Of a stretch of DNA of 15,065 nucleotides, positions 1-7,227 are shown one piece after another. The notes beneath the pieces are model-generated. The model was given only the letters and a program-made list of their open reading frames with translations. It searched no databases and had not been told where the DNA came from. The stretch covers positions 1-15,065 of the forward strand of contig SLEW01000219.1 of the NCBI GenBank assembly GCA_007124575.1, in the 5' to 3' direction. A program made the translations under genes and the position numbers. The stretch is from Bacteroidales bacterium (lineage in GTDB: Bacteria; Bacteroidota; Bacteroidia; Bacteroidales; UBA7960). Each line of letters starts with the position of its first letter. Within the stretch, counting starts at the first letter, position 1.

Positions 1-345
1 CAAAAGATCAAAAAAGAGAAAAAGCAGAAAGGCTTAACAATAAAACTGAAGCCAACACCCGATATTCTTGCCCACATGGGTAAAGAAAAGAAAAACCAGG
101 TGCTTGTGGGTTTTGCCCTGGAAACAGAAAACGGTGAGAAGAACGCGATAGACAAAATAAAAAAGAAAAACCTTGACTTTGTGGTGCTAAACTTACTTGC
201 CGACGAGGGTGCGGGCTTCATGCACCCTACCAATAAAGTCAGTATTATAGACAATAATCGGAAAGTCTTCCGTTATCCTTTAAAGGACAAGGAAGAAGTT
301 GCGGCCGATATTGCCGACAGCCTGCAAAAGCATTTAGGCTTATGA
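1..345 (+). CDS. coaBC: CoaBC, C-terminal part (phosphopantothenate-cysteine ligase domain)
   Basis: The reading frame is open from base 1, so only the last 114 codons are visible and the true start lies upstream. The protein is the bifunctional enzyme that joins cysteine to 4'-phosphopantothenate (CoaB) and decarboxylates the product (CoaC) in cytoplasmic coenzyme A synthesis; what is seen here belongs to the CoaB half. Visible residues 2-5 are KIKK, matching the conserved KxKK lysine motif of the ligase. Further on, VGFALETEN matches the GFAxETxN motif, and the segment KKNLDFVVLN matches the family's K-x-L-D-x-x-x-x-N stretch near the CTP-binding region. An internal ATG at 76 is not the start, because the homology runs through it. 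The stop TGA (343-345) overlaps the next gene's ATG, suggesting translational coupling. Identification is firm; the CoaC domain cannot be examined. Confidence 0.95.
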   Translation, partial: QKIKKEKKQKGLTIKLKPTPDILAHMGKEKKNQVLVGFALETENGEKNAIDKIKKKNLDFVVLNLLADEGAGFMHPTNKVSIIDNNRKVFRYPLKDKEEVAADIADSLQKHLGL

Positions 346-1247
346 CCGTAAAATTTTTTACAACATTCATACTCAGCCTGGCATTTGCCTTTCAGCTACA
401 TGCCCAGGAAATGAACTGCCAGGTATCCATATCCACACCGGGTATGTCCGATACCGAAAGGCAAATTATGCAGACACTGCGTTCAGATCTTAGGGAGTTC
501 ATTAATGAAACCAGCTGGACGCCCTTTGAGTTTGAGACCAGGGAGCGTATAGAAGCCTCCATCCAGATTACTATTGAAGACAGGACAGGCGGGGATGAAT
601 ACAAGGCGAGCATTCAGGTCTCTTCCCGCCGGCCAGTCTATAACACTTCTTATGATACACCTGTTTTTAATCACCGTGACAGGGATTTCGAATTTCGATA
701 TCGTGAGGGTGATCCCCTGGAGTACGACCCTAATAGCTTCATGAATAACCTAACCTCGGTGGTAGCCTATTATGTTTATATAATTCTGGGTTTTGATTTT
801 GATACATTTGCGCCGATGGGAGGGACACCCTATTTTGAGCAGGCGCAAGCGATAGTGAATCAGGCACAAAACGCCAGAGAGCCGGGCTGGAAGTCTTTTG
901 AAAACCAGCGTAACCGTTATTGGCTCATTGAAAACATCATGAACAACAGATACCGGCAGATCCGTGAAGCACTTTATCGTTATCACCGCCAGGGATTTGA
1001 TAAAATGACCGACAACATGGATCTTGGACGGGCAGAAGTGCTCGAGGCATTGGAAATGCTCCAACGTGCGCACCGTGAAAGACCAGGCACATTACTCATG
1101 CAAACGGTGATGGCGGCAAAAAGTGACGAGCTGGTTAATCTTTTTTCTGAGGCTCCGGCTATGGAACAAACTACTGCCATCGATATCTTGTCTGAAATTG
1201 ACCCTTCAAACAGCTCAAAATACCGTCGGATAGCTGACAGCAACTGA
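342..1247 (+). CDS. DUF4835 family exported protein (type IX secretion-associated in some annotations)
   Basis: A 301-residue protein with a clear N-terminal signal peptide: a lysine near the start, a hydrophobic core at residues 5-18, and a likely cleavage after LHA (A21|Q22). No later membrane span is obvious apart from a short hydrophobic patch (about 140-150), so it probably acts in the periplasm or at the outer membrane. The core from about 140 to 220 has the pattern I associate with the Bacteroidota DUF4835 family: YYVYIILGFDFDTF, then GGTPYF, an AQxxxNAREPGW stretch, NQRNRYWLIEN, and REALYRYHRQGFD. Some annotations name this family PorD and link it to type IX secretion; I cannot confirm that here. 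The position between coaBC and recN is typical for the family. The ATG overlaps the coaBC stop by four bases (ATGA). No catalytic motif is recognisable. Confidence 0.82.
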   Translation: MTVKFFTTFILSLAFAFQLHAQEMNCQVSISTPGMSDTERQIMQTLRSDLREFINETSWTPFEFETRERIEASIQITIEDRTGGDEYKASIQVSSRRPVYNTSYDTPVFNHRDRDFEFRYREGDPLEYDPNSFMNNLTSVVAYYVYIILGFDFDTFAPMGGTPYFEQAQAIVNQAQNAREPGWKSFENQRNRYWLIENIMNNRYRQIREALYRYHRQGFDKMTDNMDLGRAEVLEALEMLQRAHRERPGTLLMQTVMAAKSDELVNLFSEAPAMEQTTAIDILSEIDPSNSSKYRRIADSN

Positions 1248-1264
1248 TCAAGGAAAAAGTTTTC

Positions 1265-1272
1265 TATCTTTG
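1265..1272 (+). promoter_or_regulatory. Candidate -7 promoter box upstream of recN
   Basis: TATCTTTG is an exact match to the Bacteroidota sigma-ABfr -7 consensus TAnnTTTG. It lies in the 51-base gap before recN and would put a transcription start near 1279 and a leader of about 20 bases. I see no TTG at the expected -33 position, so the call rests on the -7 box and its placement only. Confidence 0.42.
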
Positions 1273-1298
1273 TATGTTGTTCCATCCAAACTGATGAT

Positions 1299-2963
1299 AT
1301 GCTCACACATCTTCAGATAGAAAACTATGCCCTCATCCAGAAGCTGGATACCCCATTTCATAGTGGACTGACCGTGATAACCGGTGAAACCGGAGCTGGT
1401 AAATCCATTCTGCTTGGAGCATTGTCCCTGATCCTGGGCGAACGTGCTGACACCAAGGTGCTTAATGATAAGTCCAGGAAGTGTATCATAGAAGGTAGTT
1501 TTAGCTTAGATAACAAGGATCTGAAGCCTCTTTTTGATCAGTATGATCTGGATTACGATGAGATTAGCTATTTCAGACGAGAAATTACCCCCAGCGGCAA
1601 ATCCCGGGCTTTTATAAATGACACTCCGGTAAACCTCGCTATCATGCGAAGCATTGCCGAACAACTCATTGATATCCATTCACAGCATGAAACCCTCATG
1701 CTTGGGATCTCTTCATTTCAGTTTGATGTGGTTGACGCTTATGCCCAAATGCTGGATGAGGCCGATCATTACAGAAAGATTTTCCGGCAGTTTCAACAAA
1801 AAAAACAAGAACTTACAGCCGCCATTGAAAATGAGCGCAAGGCCAGGGCTGATCTTGATTATTATCAATATCAGCATGAAGAGCTGGAAAAGGCAAAACT
1901 CGATCCGGAAGCACATAGCCGCATGGAGGAAGAAATAAGCGTGCTTCGACATGCGGAAGAGATACGCCATAATCTTGAAAAAGCTTTGTATCTCATGAAT
2001 GAAGCGGAGCACAATGTTCTGGACATGCTGAACGAAATTCGCCAGCTTATCCAGCCGCTGACTCGCTTTGGTGAAACTTATGCCAGGCTGGCCAGCAGGA
2101 TTGACTCCCTGCATATAGAGGCAGATGATATCATGCAGGAGGCTAACGGCATCACGGAAAACATAGAACATGATCCACAGCAGGCATCACGCATGGAAGC
2201 CAGAATGGACGATATCAACTCTCTGCTGATGAAACACCATGCCGCCTCAGTCGAAGAATTGATTGCCATCAAAAACAACTACCTGAAGAAAATTGAAAAC
2301 TCAACCTCACTCGCTGAGCATGTAATAGAGCTGGAAAATGAGGTGCATGCTTTTGAAGAACAGCTAAGAAAAATAGCCGATCATCTTTCCAAAGCCAGGA
2401 GGGAGGCCATCCCACACATTGAAAAAGAGATTACAGACCTGCTGAAAAAACTGGGTATGCCTGGTGCAAGATTCCGCGTAATGCAGGAAAAGCAGGAATC
2501 ACTAACAGCCAATGGTACAGACCAGTTGTATTTTCTTTTCAACGCCAACGTGGGGGGTGAGCTGCAAGACATTGCCCGTATAGCATCCGGCGGAGAGCTA
2601 TCACGGGTCATGATGGCCATAAAAAGCATTATTTCGCAAAAAAAAGTCCTTCCAACCATCATTTTTGATGAGATAGATACAGGTATTTCAGGCGAAACTA
2701 TCAACCAGGCAGCAAACATCCTGGGAAACATGGCCCGGAACATGCAGGTCATTGCCATCACCCACCTTCCACAGGTTGCTGCAAAAGGCCAAACCCATTT
2801 ACTTGTGTATAAGGAAGTAGAGAATGGCACAACACGAACTCACTTGAGGCAATTAAAAGATAATCAAAGGATTACTGAGGTAGCGAAGATGCTTGGCGGA
2901 GAAAAACCCACAAAACACATGGTGGAAACGGCAAAAGACCTTATCTTTAACAAAGAAAAATAA
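1299..2963 (+). CDS. recN: DNA repair protein RecN
   Basis: A 554-residue SMC-like ATPase, the same length as the E. coli protein (553). RecN acts early in recombinational repair of double-strand breaks, binding and holding DNA ends in the cytoplasm. The N-terminal ATPase half has a Walker A, GETGAGKS, at residues 29-36. The middle (about 150-390) is rich in Glu, Lys, Arg and Leu and looks like the family's antiparallel coiled coil. The C-terminal half has the ABC signature ASGGELSR at 429-436, Walker B TIIFDEID with D457 and E458, and the H-loop region ITHLPQVAA just after. The start ATG at 1299 gives the standard N-terminus MLTHLQIENYALI; an ATG at 1294 is out of frame. A -7 box upstream suggests the gene can be transcribed apart from coaBC-DUF4835. 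Nothing is missing or broken. Confidence 0.97.
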   Translation: MLTHLQIENYALIQKLDTPFHSGLTVITGETGAGKSILLGALSLILGERADTKVLNDKSRKCIIEGSFSLDNKDLKPLFDQYDLDYDEISYFRREITPSGKSRAFINDTPVNLAIMRSIAEQLIDIHSQHETLMLGISSFQFDVVDAYAQMLDEADHYRKIFRQFQQKKQELTAAIENERKARADLDYYQYQHEELEKAKLDPEAHSRMEEEISVLRHAEEIRHNLEKALYLMNEAEHNVLDMLNEIRQLIQPLTRFGETYARLASRIDSLHIEADDIMQEANGITENIEHDPQQASRMEARMDDINSLLMKHHAASVEELIAIKNNYLKKIENSTSLAEHVIELENEVHAFEEQLRKIADHLSKARREAIPHIEKEITDLLKKLGMPGARFRVMQEKQESLTANGTDQLYFLFNANVGGELQDIARIASGGELSRVMMAIKSIISQKKVLPTIIFDEIDTGISGETINQAANILGNMARNMQVIAITHLPQVAAKGQTHLLVYKEVENGTTRTHLRQLKDNQRITEVAKMLGGEKPTKHMVETAKDLIFNKEK

Positions 2964-2981
2964 ATATCTAAATTTATTGAT

Positions 2982-3878
2982 ATGACAAAAGATCTATTAA
3001 AAGGGAAAAGGGGTATTATACTGGGAGCCCTGGACACGAATTCCATAGCATGGAAAGTGGCAGAAAGGGCGCATGAACAAGGTGCCAGCTTTGTCCTTTC
3101 CAATGCCCCGATCGCCCTTCGTAAAGGAGACATCTTTGAGCTGGGCAAGGCCACCGGGAGCGAAGTGATATCTGCCGACCTTACCCAGGTGGATGAGATA
3201 GAACATTTGTACCAGGAGAGCGTGGAGATTCTGGGAGGAAATATTGATTTCCTGCTGCATTCTGTAGGGATGTCGCCAAATGTGCGAAAGGGTTTAGGAT
3301 ACACCAACCTGGACTACAATTATATGATGAAGACCCTTGATGTATCAGCCATTTCTTTGCACAAGCTTTTACAGACGGCCTATAAGATGGACATCATCAA
3401 TGATTGGGGATCCGTAATTGCTCTTAGCTACATTGCCGCTCAAAGGACGTATTCCACATACAGCGACATGGCTCAGGCAAAAGCCATGCTTGAATCGATA
3501 GCACGCAGCTTTGGCTATCATTATGGTAAGAAGCGTAATGTACGTATTAACACGATTTCCCAGTCACCCACGATTACCACTGCAGGAACAGGGGTAGGAG
3601 GGTTTAAGAGCTTTTATGCCTATGCCAATTGCATGTCGCCCCTGGGCAATGCCTCATCTGATGATTGTGCCGATTATTGTATCATGATGTTTTCTGACCT
3701 TACGCGCAAGGTAACCATGCAAAACCTTTACCATGATGGCGGTTATTCGACCATGGGTATTAGTGAAACGCTTATCCAAAGTTGTTTTACATGCCAGGGA
3801 GAATGCTTTGATGACATTGCGGAAAAGGAGCGTGTCATGGGAAAGAAAGATGCATCATCAGAAACTCAGGATAAATAA
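2982..3878 (+). CDS. fabI: Enoyl-[acyl-carrier-protein] reductase FabI
   Basis: A 298-residue short-chain dehydrogenase-type enzyme that reduces the enoyl-ACP double bond in the last step of each round of type II fatty acid synthesis, using NAD(P)H. The N-terminus has the FabI-type cofactor motif G-A-L-D-T-N-S-I-A-W (residues 15-24). LSY at 148-150 and Y160-x6-K167 reproduce the E. coli FabI Y146/Y156/K163 spacing exactly; Y160 and K167 are the expected catalytic pair. The VRINTISQSPTITTAG segment (187-202) and the substrate loop that follows fit the family. It is about 35 residues longer than E. coli FabI, mostly at the C-terminus, where C268, C271 and C275 form CxxCxxxC ahead of a charged tail. 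The gene starts 18 bases after recN, with an AT-rich leader and no clear Shine-Dalgarno. A 7-of-8 match to the -7 box (TATCTTTA, 2942-2949) lies inside the recN end and might serve it. Confidence 0.94.
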   Translation: MTKDLLKGKRGIILGALDTNSIAWKVAERAHEQGASFVLSNAPIALRKGDIFELGKATGSEVISADLTQVDEIEHLYQESVEILGGNIDFLLHSVGMSPNVRKGLGYTNLDYNYMMKTLDVSAISLHKLLQTAYKMDIINDWGSVIALSYIAAQRTYSTYSDMAQAKAMLESIARSFGYHYGKKRNVRINTISQSPTITTAGTGVGGFKSFYAYANCMSPLGNASSDDCADYCIMMFSDLTRKVTMQNLYHDGGYSTMGISETLIQSCFTCQGECFDDIAEKERVMGKKDASSETQDK

Positions 3879-3915
3879 CATCCCGCTTACCATTTTCGTG
3901 TTTTTTAATAATTGT

Positions 3916-3923
3916 TATATTTG
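3916..3923 (+). promoter_or_regulatory. Candidate distal -7 promoter box for the etf cluster
   Basis: TATATTTG matches the Bacteroidota -7 consensus TAnnTTTG exactly. It sits in the 169-base gap between fabI and etfB, giving a leader of roughly 118 bases. A weak -33-like TTCG lies about 17 bases upstream (3895-3898). The site is identical to a second box at 3994-4001. Confidence 0.42.
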
Positions 3924-3993
3924 TACCTTCTTTTATGGCAGGTGCCGGCCACTTTGCAGGTTAAGCGTGTCTTTCCCTCATTCCGGAAACCGG

Positions 3994-4001
3994 TATATTT
4001 G
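3994..4001 (+). promoter_or_regulatory. Candidate proximal -7 promoter box for the etf cluster
   Basis: A second exact TATATTTG, 78 bases downstream of the first, would give a transcription start near 4008 and a leader of about 40 bases before etfB. A TTTC at 3972-3975, 18 bases upstream, is a poor match to the TTTG -33 element. The rest of the fabI-etfB gap contains short GC-rich self-complementary words (around 3937-3950) but no convincing terminator or riboswitch. Confidence 0.45.
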
Positions 4002-4047
4002 CCAGGGAGTGCTTTTGTATTTAATGAAACCATCTAATTTTTAATCC

Positions 4048-4797
4048 ATGAACATATTAGTTTGTATCAGTCACGTTCCTGACACGACTACGAAGATCAA
4101 GTTTTCAGAGAACAACACCAGGCTGGATACTGCGGGCATTCAATGGGTGATCAACCCGTGGGATGAGCTTTCGCTTACACGTGCCCTGGAGTTAAAGGAA
4201 AAAAGTGGCAGTGGCGTGCAAAAAGTTTCTATAGCCCATGTAGGTCCTGCATCCACTGAACCTACAATTCGCAAGGCACTTGCTATTGGTGCTGATGATG
4301 CCTATCGTGTGGACACGGAGGCAAGGGATGCTTACCAGGTAGCCGCTAATCTTGCGGAAGTGGTAAAATCCGGTTCTTTTGACATGATATTATGTGGTAT
4401 TGAGTCCAGCGACTATAATGGTTCTAGTGTAGGAGGGATGCTTGCAGAGTTTCTTGATTATGTATCTGTTTCCGGGATATCCCATCTGGATGTTGAAAAT
4501 GGTGAGGTGCATACAACTCGGGAACTGGATGGGGGCTGTGAAAAGCTTATCGTTCCAGCACCTTTTGTTGGTATTGTGCAGAAGGGGATTGCCAAAGAAC
4601 CCCGGATTGCTGCCATGCGCGGTATTATGATGGCCCGCAAGAAACCTATCCAGCTGGTCGATGCTGCCGACAAAGAGCCACTCACCGTGATAAAGGAATT
4701 TGAGCCACCAAAGCCAAGACCAGCCTGTAAATTTGTGGATCCTGAAAATCCGGAAGAGCTTATCGAGCTTCTTCAAAACGAGGCCAAAGTGATCTGA
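4048..4797 (+). CDS. etfB: Electron transfer flavoprotein, beta subunit
   Basis: A 249-residue EtfB that pairs with EtfA to carry electrons from acyl-CoA dehydrogenase to a membrane acceptor. The N-terminus MNILVCISHVPDT and the NPWDELSLTRALELKE segment (36-51) are standard for the subunit. The region LCGIESSDYNGSSVGGML (115-132) corresponds to the AMP-binding loop. EPRIAAMRGIMMARKKPI (184-201) corresponds to the beta-subunit recognition loop that docks on the dehydrogenase. Size is normal. It is the first gene of a five-gene cluster that ends with an acyl-CoA dehydrogenase, so that dehydrogenase is the likely electron donor. Whether the flavoprotein can bifurcate electrons cannot be judged by eye; the absence of FixC or FixX nearby argues against it. 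The ATG at 4048 is preceded by an AT-rich leader without a Shine-Dalgarno. Confidence 0.95.
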   Translation: MNILVCISHVPDTTTKIKFSENNTRLDTAGIQWVINPWDELSLTRALELKEKSGSGVQKVSIAHVGPASTEPTIRKALAIGADDAYRVDTEARDAYQVAANLAEVVKSGSFDMILCGIESSDYNGSSVGGMLAEFLDYVSVSGISHLDVENGEVHTTRELDGGCEKLIVPAPFVGIVQKGIAKEPRIAAMRGIMMARKKPIQLVDAADKEPLTVIKEFEPPKPRPACKFVDPENPEELIELLQNEAKVI

Positions 4798-4825
4798 TCA
4801 TTAACGAGAAAAAAATACCAAACAT

Positions 4826-5797
4826 ATGTCAGTATTAGTATATACAGAAAACTGGGATGGCGAATTCAAGAAGCTGTCTTTTGAGTTGATTTCATTTGCC
4901 GTAAAGCTGGCTGAAGAGATGCAAACGGAGGTTGTGGCTTTGTCTGTGGGGAAGACAAAAGATGAAGAGCTTAAGAAATTGAGCCAGTATGGTGTAAAGC
5001 GCATTCTGAAAGTTGAAAACGAAGAAGTGGATCAGTTTGACCCGCAGATCTATGCCAAAGTCCTGTCGGAGGTTGCCGCCAGGGAGCAGGCGAGTCTTGT
5101 GGTTATGGCTGATAACAATACAGGCAAGGCTCTGGCACCGAGACTGTCTGTGCGCATGAAGGCTGCACTCGCCTCGGGAGTAAGCAGTATGCCCGACAGT
5201 TTGTCACCCTTTGTGATAAAAACACGTGCTTTCTCAGGAAATGCTTTTGCCGTGACCGAACTTCCCACGGAAGTGAAAATTGTCACCATCGCACAAAACT
5301 CTTTCGACCTGGTGGAAAAACCTTCAGAAGCAGTCATTGAAGATGCAGGAGTGGATATTTCCGGCATGAAGCCTAAAACTGTGGTGAAGGAAGTTGAAAA
5401 ACAGACGGATCAGCTGTTGCTTACCGACGCAGAAATTGTTGTCTCCGGAGGTCGCGGCATGCGGTCAGCAGAAAACTGGGCACCCATCGAGGAGCTTGCC
5501 AGCCTCATGAATGGTGCTACCGCTTGCTCACGCCCGGTGTCTGACGAAGGTTGGCGCCCGCACGAAGAGCATACCGGCCAGACAGGGAAAGTTATTTCCC
5601 CCAATGTCTATTTTGCGATCGGTATTTCCGGCGCAACACAGCATCTGGCAGGTGTAAGCGGCTCAAAATATATCATTGCCATCAATAATGACAAGGAAGC
5701 ACCCATTTTTGATGCCGCACAGTACGGTATTGTTGGAGATGCAGCGAAAATTCTGCCAAAACTTGTTGATGCACTTAAAAAAGCCAAGTCTGCCTGA
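4826..5797 (+). CDS. etfA: Electron transfer flavoprotein, alpha subunit
   Basis: A 323-residue EtfA, the FAD-binding partner of EtfB, beginning 28 bases after etfB. The N-terminal domain (1 to about 190) has the adenine-nucleotide-hydrolase-like fold pattern typical of Etf subunits. The C-terminal FAD domain is very well conserved: VVSGGRGM at 205-212, CSRPVSDEGW at 234-243, GQTGKVISP at 251-259, and AIGISGATQHLAG at 264-276, followed by IAINNDKEAPIF (284-295). These match the flavin-contacting segments of human ETFA, including the Ser-Arg and GQTGK positions. There is no N-terminal ferredoxin extension of the kind found on some clostridial EtfA proteins. Function in this cluster is inferred as carrying electrons from acyl-CoA dehydrogenase (8047-9831) to the iron-sulfur membrane complex (5851-8031). 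Confidence 0.95.
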   Translation: MSVLVYTENWDGEFKKLSFELISFAVKLAEEMQTEVVALSVGKTKDEELKKLSQYGVKRILKVENEEVDQFDPQIYAKVLSEVAAREQASLVVMADNNTGKALAPRLSVRMKAALASGVSSMPDSLSPFVIKTRAFSGNAFAVTELPTEVKIVTIAQNSFDLVEKPSEAVIEDAGVDISGMKPKTVVKEVEKQTDQLLLTDAEIVVSGGRGMRSAENWAPIEELASLMNGATACSRPVSDEGWRPHEEHTGQTGKVISPNVYFAIGISGATQHLAGVSGSKYIIAINNDKEAPIFDAAQYGIVGDAAKILPKLVDALKKAKSA

Positions 5798-5850
5798 GCT
5801 GAATAGCGGGAAGTAAGATACAGGGATTAACACTGACCAAAACATCACCC

Positions 5851-7158
5851 ATGATTGAAAATTTCGTTTTCAGCCTTCTTCTCATTCTGGCTGTTCTGCT
5901 TTTCACCAAAAATGTGCGCCGGATAGCTCAAAATATCCTGATGGGTAAGAAAGCCGGCATCAACGATCAAAAACCCCGCCGTTGGAAAACCATGGCCCGT
6001 GTGGCCATTGGCCAGTCGAAAATGGGCTCACGGCCCATATCTGCTGTATTGCATATCTTCGTTTATGTGGGTTTTATCGTGATCAATATTGAAATGCTGG
6101 AGATTTTGATAGACGGAGTCTTTGGCACACACCGCATACTTGCTTTTCTTGGTGCCATCTATCCGGTGCTCATATCCATGTTTGAAATACTGGCGTTACT
6201 GGTTATCCTGGCTTGTGTGTTTTTCCTTACCAGAAGGAACCTTGTAAAGGTACCCCGGTTCTGGAACAGAGAAATGACAACCTGGCCGCGCAGCGATGCC
6301 AACATCATTCTGGTTACCGAAATTCTTCTCATGAGTTCTATCCTGGTGATGAATGCGGCCGACGGGTTGCTGCAGGAAAGAGGGCATACATATTATGCTG
6401 CCATGGGAACATTCCTGGTAAGCGATATGATGCAGCCATGGTTTGCAGGTATGTCAGAAGGAGCACTCATTAACCTGGAACGCGCCACCTGGTGGTTTCA
6501 CATCGTGGGTGTCTTTATCTTCCTGAATTACATTCCTTATTCCAAACACTTTCATATTTTCCTGTCGTTTCCCAATGTCTGGTATTCCAAGTTGGGTCCT
6601 CTTGGTAAGATGGACAATATGCCAGCCATCACCAACGAAGTGAAAATGATGCTTGATCCATCCGGGGCACAGGATATGCCGGCAGAAGGTGAAGAAGATA
6701 TCGGGCAATTTGGAGCTAAAGAAGCGACTGATCTTACATGGAAGCATCTTATGGATGCTTATACATGCACTGAATGTGGCCGATGTACTTCAAGCTGTCC
6801 TGCAAATATTACCGGCAAAAAGCTTTCGCCCAGAAAGGTAGTAATGGATGTCAGAGACCGCATGGAAGAGATAGGCAAGCTTGTTGGGAAAAAAGGTAAG
6901 GACGCCACTGATGGTAACAGTCTTTTTGACCGTATAACGGATGAAGAGCTATGGGCATGCACAACATGTAATGCCTGCACTCACGAATGCCCGGTAAATA
7001 TTGATCCGCTTGTTGTGATCCTGGAGCTCCGGCGCTACCTGGTAATGGAAAAGGCATCCGCTCCGGGTGAGATCAATACCACGTTTTCCAATATCGAGAA
7101 CAATGGTGCCCCTTGGCAGTTTTCTCACGAAGACCGCATGGAGTGGGCTGAGAAGTAA
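5851..7158 (+). CDS. Membrane-bound iron-sulfur protein, putative membrane/ferredoxin half of an ETF:menaquinone oxidoreductase
   Basis: A 435-residue protein with two parts. Residues 1-240 hold about five hydrophobic spans (near 3-19, 65-88, 96-126, 150-168 and 212-230), resembling the NarI/HdrE-like cytochrome b domain. H68, H217, H233 and H235 lie in or at the edge of these spans and are candidate haem ligands. Residues 300-385 contain two [4Fe-4S] motifs of the HdrC/GlcF type: C306-x2-C309-x2-C312-x3-C316-P and C370-x2-C373-x2-C376-x3-C380-P. Known DUF224-type EMO proteins carry this same order followed by CCG domains in one chain; here the chain stops after the clusters and the CCG part is the next gene. 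Inferred role: accept electrons from EtfAB and reduce menaquinone at the inner membrane. Related roles such as heterodisulfide- or glycolate-oxidase-like electron transfer are possible, but the etf and acyl-CoA dehydrogenase neighbours favour EMO. Confidence 0.83.
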   Translation: MIENFVFSLLLILAVLLFTKNVRRIAQNILMGKKAGINDQKPRRWKTMARVAIGQSKMGSRPISAVLHIFVYVGFIVINIEMLEILIDGVFGTHRILAFLGAIYPVLISMFEILALLVILACVFFLTRRNLVKVPRFWNREMTTWPRSDANIILVTEILLMSSILVMNAADGLLQERGHTYYAAMGTFLVSDMMQPWFAGMSEGALINLERATWWFHIVGVFIFLNYIPYSKHFHIFLSFPNVWYSKLGPLGKMDNMPAITNEVKMMLDPSGAQDMPAEGEEDIGQFGAKEATDLTWKHLMDAYTCTECGRCTSSCPANITGKKLSPRKVVMDVRDRMEEIGKLVGKKGKDATDGNSLFDRITDEELWACTTCNACTHECPVNIDPLVVILELRRYLVMEKASAPGEINTTFSNIENNGAPWQFSHEDRMEWAEK

Positions 7159-7227
7159 GGTGTGCGGATTTGGAAAGATCTCATGTATCCCTTTGTATAA
7201 AATCTATGAATAAACAATAAGCTCCTC

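Noticed and set aside
3733..4044. A 103-codon open frame running from inside fabI through the fabI-etfB gap
   Set aside because: Its first half is an out-of-frame shadow of fabI and its second half covers the gap with the candidate promoters; the translation shows no recognisable domain.
4048..5797. Electron-bifurcating EtfAB (FixAB type)
   Set aside because: No FixC or FixX partner is nearby and EtfA has no ferredoxin extension; the neighbouring dehydrogenase and quinone-directed module fit ordinary ETF function better. Not formally excluded by eye.
7159..7227. Possible internal promoter or RNA element between the two EMO genes
   Set aside because: The sequence TATCCCTTTG only resembles the -7 box with the wrong spacing, and I see no hairpin; it looks like plain AT-rich spacer.
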